From an uncultured SAR86 cluster bacterium (lineage in GTDB: Bacteria; Pseudomonadota; Gammaproteobacteria; Magnimaribacterales; Magnimaribacteraceae): a stretch of 37,424 bases of DNA. The stretch is taken from positions 1 through 37,424 of the forward strand of contig CACOVO010000013.1 in assembly GCA_902630715.1 (NCBI GenBank). The letters are read 5' to 3'. The notes under the pieces were generated by a model. The model ran no database searches. It saw only the letters and a program-made list of their open reading frames with translations, and was not told where the DNA came from. Positions 33,245 through 37,424 of the stretch are shown here, in pieces (position 1 is the first letter of the stretch; every line of letters begins with the position of its first letter). The translations under genes and the position numbers were made by a program.

Positions 33245-35992
33245 TTAAATCAATTTATTTAATTCTGAGATTTGAGCTCTTAAGTTATCGAGTTCTGTTG
33301 CTAATACCGAAAGCCTTTCTTTTTGACTAGATACCAATTCCTTCGGGGCATTTTCGGTAAACTTTTTATTGGATAATTTAGACGCTAACATATCTTTCTC
33401 TTTGCTTATTTTTGCAATCTTTTTGATAAGCCTCTCGCTTTCTTTCTCTGCATCTATAAGTCCTTCTAAGGGAATAAGTACCTTTAAATTCTCCCTTGTA
33501 AATATCGACGCTGGTGGACTTTCATGCTGTGGATCAGCCCATTTAATAGCCTTAAGTCCGCTGAGTCTTTTGACATAACTCTCAACATCCTCCAAAGAAC
33601 TTTTTTCGTTTTCAGTACCATTTTCAAAAATACAAGAAATTTGAGTTGAGGGCTTAAGGTTCAGTTCTCCTCTGATATTTCTTATGCCCGTAACAACATC
33701 TTTTAGCCATTCAATTCTTTTATACCCGGACTCAGAAAGACCATTATTTACAGATGGATATGCAGATATAGTGATACTTTCGTGTTCAGAGCAGTGATAT
33801 TTTTTCAATTGTTGCCAGATATCCTCAGTGATGAAAGGCATAATTGGATGAGCCAGTCTTAGAGTTTTTTCTAGAACATCAACCATGGACCTGTTGATTT
33901 CTGCTTTTGTGATCTCATCTTGATTAAGATCTATTTTATTTAGTTCTATGAACCAGTCGCACAATTCGTACCAAATGAATTCATAAATTGCCTTTGTTAC
34001 AAGATCAAACCTGAATTCTTCAAATGCCTTATTTACTTTTTTAACAGTCTCATTAAATTTAAAGTCTATCCAATCATCTACAATTGATGAGCTTCTTTTC
34101 TCAGAGATACCGAAGTTATCAATATTAAGATTTATAAACCTTGATGCATTCCATAATTTATTGCAAAAATTTCTATAACCTTCTACTCTTTTGATGTCGA
34201 AATTTATATCCCTTCCGCCCGATGCAAGAGAACAAAAGGTAAGCCTTAAAGCATCTGTACCATATGCATTTATTCCATTTGGAAAATCTTTTTTTGTTTG
34301 CTTGACGATTCTTTCTTTCATTCGAGGTTGCATAAGACCTTCAGTTCTCTTGTCGATTAAGTCTTTCAGATCTATTCCATCTATTATGTCTAATGGGTCT
34401 AATGTATTTCCCTTTGACTTTGACATTTTCTGTCCTTCAGAATCTCTGATTAGACCATGGATCAAAATTTTTCTAAAAGGAACCTCATGTATGAAATGTG
34501 TCGTCATCATGATCATTCTTGCTACCCAAAAGAAGATTATGTCAAATCCAGTGACTAGTACGCTTGTAGGGTGATATCTCGATAGAAGATTATCTTTCTT
34601 CGGCCAGCCCAGTGTTGAGAAAGTCCACAGTGCTGAGGAAAACCAAGTATCCAGAACATCTTCTTCTTGCCTGAGATTTCTTGAATCTAGATCATACTTC
34701 TTTCTAACATCTTCCTCGGATTCACCAACAAAAATGTTTCCTTCCTTGTCAAACCATGCAGGAATTCTGTGGCCCCACCATAGTTGTCGACTGATACACC
34801 AATCCTGCAATTCGTTCATCCATGCGAAATAAGTATTTTCCCAATTCTTTGGAACGAATTGAGTTTCATTTTCTTTTACAACTCTGATTGCTTCTTGAGA
34901 CAGTTTTGATACATCAACAAACCACTGATTGGTTACTAGAGGTTGAAGAATCGAATTACTCCTCTCGCTTCTGGGAATCTGAACTGTATAAGGCTCTGTA
35001 TCACTTAATTGTCCTAATTGTTCTAATTCATCTAAAACTTTTTTTCTTGCAGAATTGATGTCTAGCCCTTGAAATTTTTTTGGAACTTCTTCGTTAAGAG
35101 TCCCATCAAAATTCAAAATATTCACAAATTGAAGATTGTGTCTTTTACCTACCTCAAAATCATTAAAGTCGTGTGCGGGTGTGATCTTTACGCACCCAGT
35201 TCCAAACTCAGGATCTACGTACTCATCAGCGATTATTGGAATTTCTTTGCCAACTATTGGTAAAGTTACTTTTTTCCCAATAATATTTTTGTATCTTTCA
35301 TCTTTTGGATTGACTGCTAGTGCACTATCTCCAAGTAATGTCTCGGGCCTAGTAGTTGCTACGGTTAGTCTTTGATTATCTTGTGTAAGATAATCTATCT
35401 TCCAAAGGTATCCATTTTCTTCACTCGATGAGACTTCGAGATCAGAGAGTGCCGTCCCTAGGACCGTATCCCAGTTAACGAGTCTTTCTCCTCTATAAAT
35501 TAATCCTTCATCGAAAAGTTTTATAAATACCTCCTTTACCGCAAGGCTCAATTCATCACTCATAGTGAAGGCCTCTCGTGACCAATCTACTGAGGCACCA
35601 AGTCTTCTTAGTTGTTGCGTTATTTTATTCCCGGAAGTTTCTTTCCATTCCCATACCTTCTTTTCGAATTCCTCTCTACCTATCTTTTCCCTAGATAATC
35701 CTTCGTTTTCTAGTTGCCTTTCAACGACCATTTGCGTCGCGATTCCAGCGTGATCAACTCCCACTTGCCAAAGTGTATCGAATCCCGACATCCTTTTATG
35801 GCGTATAAGCGCATCCATTAAGGTGTTTTGAAAGCCGTGCCCCATATGTAATGTACCCGTGACATTCGGAGGAGGTATCATTATGCAAAAAGGTTCTTTT
35901 GAATCATCAGGCTTAGCTTTAAAAAAATTAGAATTTTCCCAATTTTCATAGATTTTTATTTCTATCGAACTTGGATCGTAGTTTTTTTTCAT
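33245..35992 (-). CDS. valS: Valyl-tRNA synthetase
   Basis: Class I synthetase, 915 residues (E. coli 951). The HIGH-type motif is PPNVTGTLHMGHGF. The editing domain (CP1) carries TTRPETLLGDSALAVNP and GTGCVKITPAHDFNDFEVG. ISRQLWWGHRIPAWF and the KMSKS motif in GQKMSKSKGNTLDPLDII follow, then the anticodon-binding domain and a C-terminal coiled coil (about 845-915, EKESERLIKKIAKISKEKDMLASKL). The order pepA-holC-valS is the same as in E. coli. The ATG at 35992 overlaps the holC stop by four bases (ATGA). Confidence 0.99.
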   Translation of the reverse strand: MKKNYDPSSIEIKIYENWENSNFFKAKPDDSKEPFCIMIPPPNVTGTLHMGHGFQNTLMDALIRHKRMSGFDTLWQVGVDHAGIATQMVVERQLENEGLSREKIGREEFEKKVWEWKETSGNKITQQLRRLGASVDWSREAFTMSDELSLAVKEVFIKLFDEGLIYRGERLVNWDTVLGTALSDLEVSSSEENGYLWKIDYLTQDNQRLTVATTRPETLLGDSALAVNPKDERYKNIIGKKVTLPIVGKEIPIIADEYVDPEFGTGCVKITPAHDFNDFEVGKRHNLQFVNILNFDGTLNEEVPKKFQGLDINSARKKVLDELEQLGQLSDTEPYTVQIPRSERSNSILQPLVTNQWFVDVSKLSQEAIRVVKENETQFVPKNWENTYFAWMNELQDWCISRQLWWGHRIPAWFDKEGNIFVGESEEDVRKKYDLDSRNLRQEEDVLDTWFSSALWTFSTLGWPKKDNLLSRYHPTSVLVTGFDIIFFWVARMIMMTTHFIHEVPFRKILIHGLIRDSEGQKMSKSKGNTLDPLDIIDGIDLKDLIDKRTEGLMQPRMKERIVKQTKKDFPNGINAYGTDALRLTFCSLASGGRDINFDIKRVEGYRNFCNKLWNASRFINLNIDNFGISEKRSSSIVDDWIDFKFNETVKKVNKAFEEFRFDLVTKAIYEFIWYELCDWFIELNKIDLNQDEITKAEINRSMVDVLEKTLRLAHPIMPFITEDIWQQLKKYHCSEHESITISAYPSVNNGLSESGYKRIEWLKDVVTGIRNIRGELNLKPSTQISCIFENGTENEKSSLEDVESYVKRLSGLKAIKWADPQHESPPASIFTRENLKVLIPLEGLIDAEKESERLIKKIAKISKEKDMLASKLSNKKFTENAPKELVSSQKERLSVLATELDNLRAQISELNKLI

Positions 35993-36432
35993 ATGTCTTC
36001 TAAAAAACTTATTTTGAAACCTTCTTCCTTACACTTAGTCCAAGTTTCAGCTGCCCTATGCCTTAAATCTCCATCATCCATTACAACAAATTGAAGATAA
36101 TTTTTATAATTATTGACGTTATTTGGAAAATCTGGAGAAATGTTTATTAGGGTGTCTGATCCACTTATAAATTTTGCTCCAGGATATCCGATCTTTATGG
36201 GACAAGACGAAGGATGATTTACTAAACTATGTGCAAAGATTGCGTGCTTTGGATGTTCCCACAGTATCTTATCTAAATAACTAGCCTCATCAGCGCTATT
36301 ACAAAATATGTCAATTTTATTTGTTTCAAAGAAAATCTGCTTGCCAAGCATAATTTCGGTCATTAGCTTTGCAGTGAAGTCCAATGCTTCATTCATATTC
36401 TTCCCTGAAGCTATGAAGGTAGCTTCCAACAT
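35989..36432 (-). CDS. holC: DNA polymerase III chi subunit
   Basis: Chi links the clamp-loader complex to single-strand binding protein through psi. The protein is 147 residues, the same as E. coli. Conserved stretches are IFCNSADEASYLDKILWEHPKHAIFAHSLV (E. coli: EDEKQAYRLDEALWARPAESFVPHNL), the IxxxYPG strand, DTLINISPDF, and the C-terminal ETWTKCKEEGFKI. Its partner psi appears to be the divergent HolD at 27874. It starts two bases after pepA and overlaps valS by four bases, so all three genes are probably cotranscribed. Confidence 0.95.
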   Translation of the reverse strand: MLEATFIASGKNMNEALDFTAKLMTEIMLGKQIFFETNKIDIFCNSADEASYLDKILWEHPKHAIFAHSLVNHPSSCPIKIGYPGAKFISGSDTLINISPDFPNNVNNYKNYLQFVVMDDGDLRHRAAETWTKCKEEGFKISFLEDI

Positions 36433-36434
36433 GA

Positions 36435-37424
36435 TTATGACTTATCGATAAGATACTGGCTTAAAAGTGGAACAGGCCTTCCTGAGCCACCCTTTGCTGC
36501 TCCTTTATAGCTTGCCGTTCCTGCTACATCGAGGTGAGCCCAAGGATATTTTTCAGTGAATCTTGAGAGGAAGCAGGCAGCAGTAATTGTTCCTGCTCTT
36601 CCACCTATATTCGCAATATCTGCAAAATTACTTTCTAAATCTTTTTGATAGCTATCCCATATAGGCAAACGCCAGGCTCTGTCGGAGGCCTTGTCACCTG
36701 CATCAAGTAAATCTTTGGCAAGTTTGTCATCATTGCTCATTAATCCAGTAGTAGAGTAACCTAAGGCCATAATTACCGCACCAGTTAGGGTAGCAATATC
36801 AACTACTGTTTTTGGGTTATACCTTTCAACATAGGTTAGAGCATCAGCTAAAACTAATCTCCCTTCTGCATCAGTATTCAATATCTCTACGGTCTTTCCC
36901 GACATCGTTTTAACAACATCTCCAGGTTTAGTTGCCTTGCTTCCTGGCATATTCTCAGCAGAGGCGACAACACCAATAAGGTTAATAGGCAGGTTCAACT
37001 CAGCTACCACTTGCATGGTGCCAATAACACTGGCTGCACCACACATATCGAATTTCATTTCATCCATTGTTGCCGGCGGCTTAAGACTTATCCCACCAGT
37101 ATCAAAGGTAATCCCTTTACCTACAATCGCATATGGCTTTTCATTTTTTTTCCCTCCTTTATAGCTCATAGAGATTAGTTTTGATTCTTGTGCACTTCCA
37201 TTTCCAACAGATAAAAGACAATCCATTCCCATTTTCTTCATCTCTTTTTCACCATAAACTCTGCAGCTAATTTTTTTATATTTTTTGGATACAGCTCTAG
37301 AGGTGGTAGCCAAATAGGTGGGTGTGCATATGTTGCCTGGTAGATTAGCCAAATCTTTAGCAACATTCATTCCTTGGCCAATTGACTGACCAACTTTTAG
37401 ACCCTTCTTTAAGGTAGTAATACT
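36435..37424 (-). CDS. pepA: Leucyl aminopeptidase PepA, N-terminus beyond window
   Basis: M17-family dizinc aminopeptidase catalytic domain; in E. coli PepA also binds DNA (Xer recombination, carAB regulation). [20 protein letters not shown] begins the domain. The metal and catalytic residues lie in [30 protein letters not shown] and [47 protein letters not shown] and [13 protein letters not shown] close the fold. The frame stays open through the right edge with no stop ([17 protein letters not shown] precedes the Met at 37370), so the gene continues; that Met is internal, not the start. About 330 codons are visible of an expected 500 or so. Confidence 0.97.
   Translation of the reverse strand, partial: SITTLKKGLKVGQSIGQGMNVAKDLANLPGNICTPTYLATTSRAVSKKYKKISCRVYGEKEMKKMGMDCLLSVGNGSAQESKLISMSYKGGKKNEKPYAIVGKGITFDTGGISLKPPATMDEMKFDMCGAASVIGTMQVVAELNLPINLIGVVASAENMPGSKATKPGDVVKTMSGKTVEILNTDAEGRLVLADALTYVERYNPKTVVDIATLTGAVIMALGYSTTGLMSNDDKLAKDLLDAGDKASDRAWRLPIWDSYQKDLESNFADIANIGGRAGTITAACFLSRFTEKYPWAHLDVAGTASYKGAAKGGSGRPVPLLSQYLIDKS

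Noticed and set aside
1-37424. CRISPR arrays, insertion sequences, prophage genes, tRNA or rRNA genes
   Set aside because: None seen by eye: no spaced direct repeats, transposase motifs or tRNA-like cloverleaf sequences.

Overview
This window looks like a chromosomal core segment of a low-GC gammaproteobacterium, most likely a streamlined marine lineage of the SAR86 type. The class is suggested by the paired DNA polymerase III clamp-loader subunits HolC (chi) and a divergent HolD (psi), by ElaA and Tas homologues, and by the gene order frr-uppS-cdsA-dxr-rseP-bamA-skp-lpxD-fabZ-lpxA-lpxB-rnhB-dnaE-accA-tilS, which matches the Pseudomonas arrangement. Coding density is very high: the longest stretches without a gene are about 170-210 bases. 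The lineage is inferred from gene content and order, because no rRNA gene is present.

Layout. (1) 1-4513: a Fur fragment on the minus strand runs head-on into a GrpE gene with no start codon. It is followed by dnaK (behind a near-perfect sigma-32 promoter), dnaJ and dapB. (2) 4514-24539: a nearly unbroken plus-strand superoperon begins at a structured rpsB leader. It carries translation factors (rpsB, tsf, frr), isoprenoid and phospholipid precursor genes (uppS, cdsA, dxr), envelope biogenesis genes (rseP, bamA, skp, lpxD, fabZ, lpxA, lpxB), replication genes (rnhB, dnaE), fatty-acid synthesis (accA), tRNA modification (tilS) and a PaaG-like crotonase-fold enzyme. (3) 24542-27666, minus strand: a GPH/MelB-type sugar symporter homologue lies downstream of a long, yeast-type leuA. 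Ahead of leuA is a previously unlisted 30-codon leader peptide rich in Leu, Ile and Val. (4) 27874-32829: a holD-like gene, rimI, tas, elaA, a SurA/PpiC-like protein and a HupE/UreJ-like membrane protein on the plus strand, with a glutathione peroxidase gene on the minus strand between rimI and tas. (5) 32826-37424, minus strand: pepA (cut by the window end), holC and valS in the usual order, and a membrane-anchored cold-shock-domain protein.

The main points of interest are the candidate leuA attenuation leader with back-to-back divergent promoters, the chimeric fur/grpE junction, the loss of pyrH from between tsf and frr (with carAB and pyrG also missing from places where they often sit), an acidic tail of about 80 residues on ribosomal protein S2, the divergent HolD, and the membrane-tethered cold-shock domain. 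I saw no tRNA, rRNA, CRISPR array, insertion sequence or phage gene. The window is mostly conserved core genome, and I do not see a complete, clearly novel multi-gene system in it.
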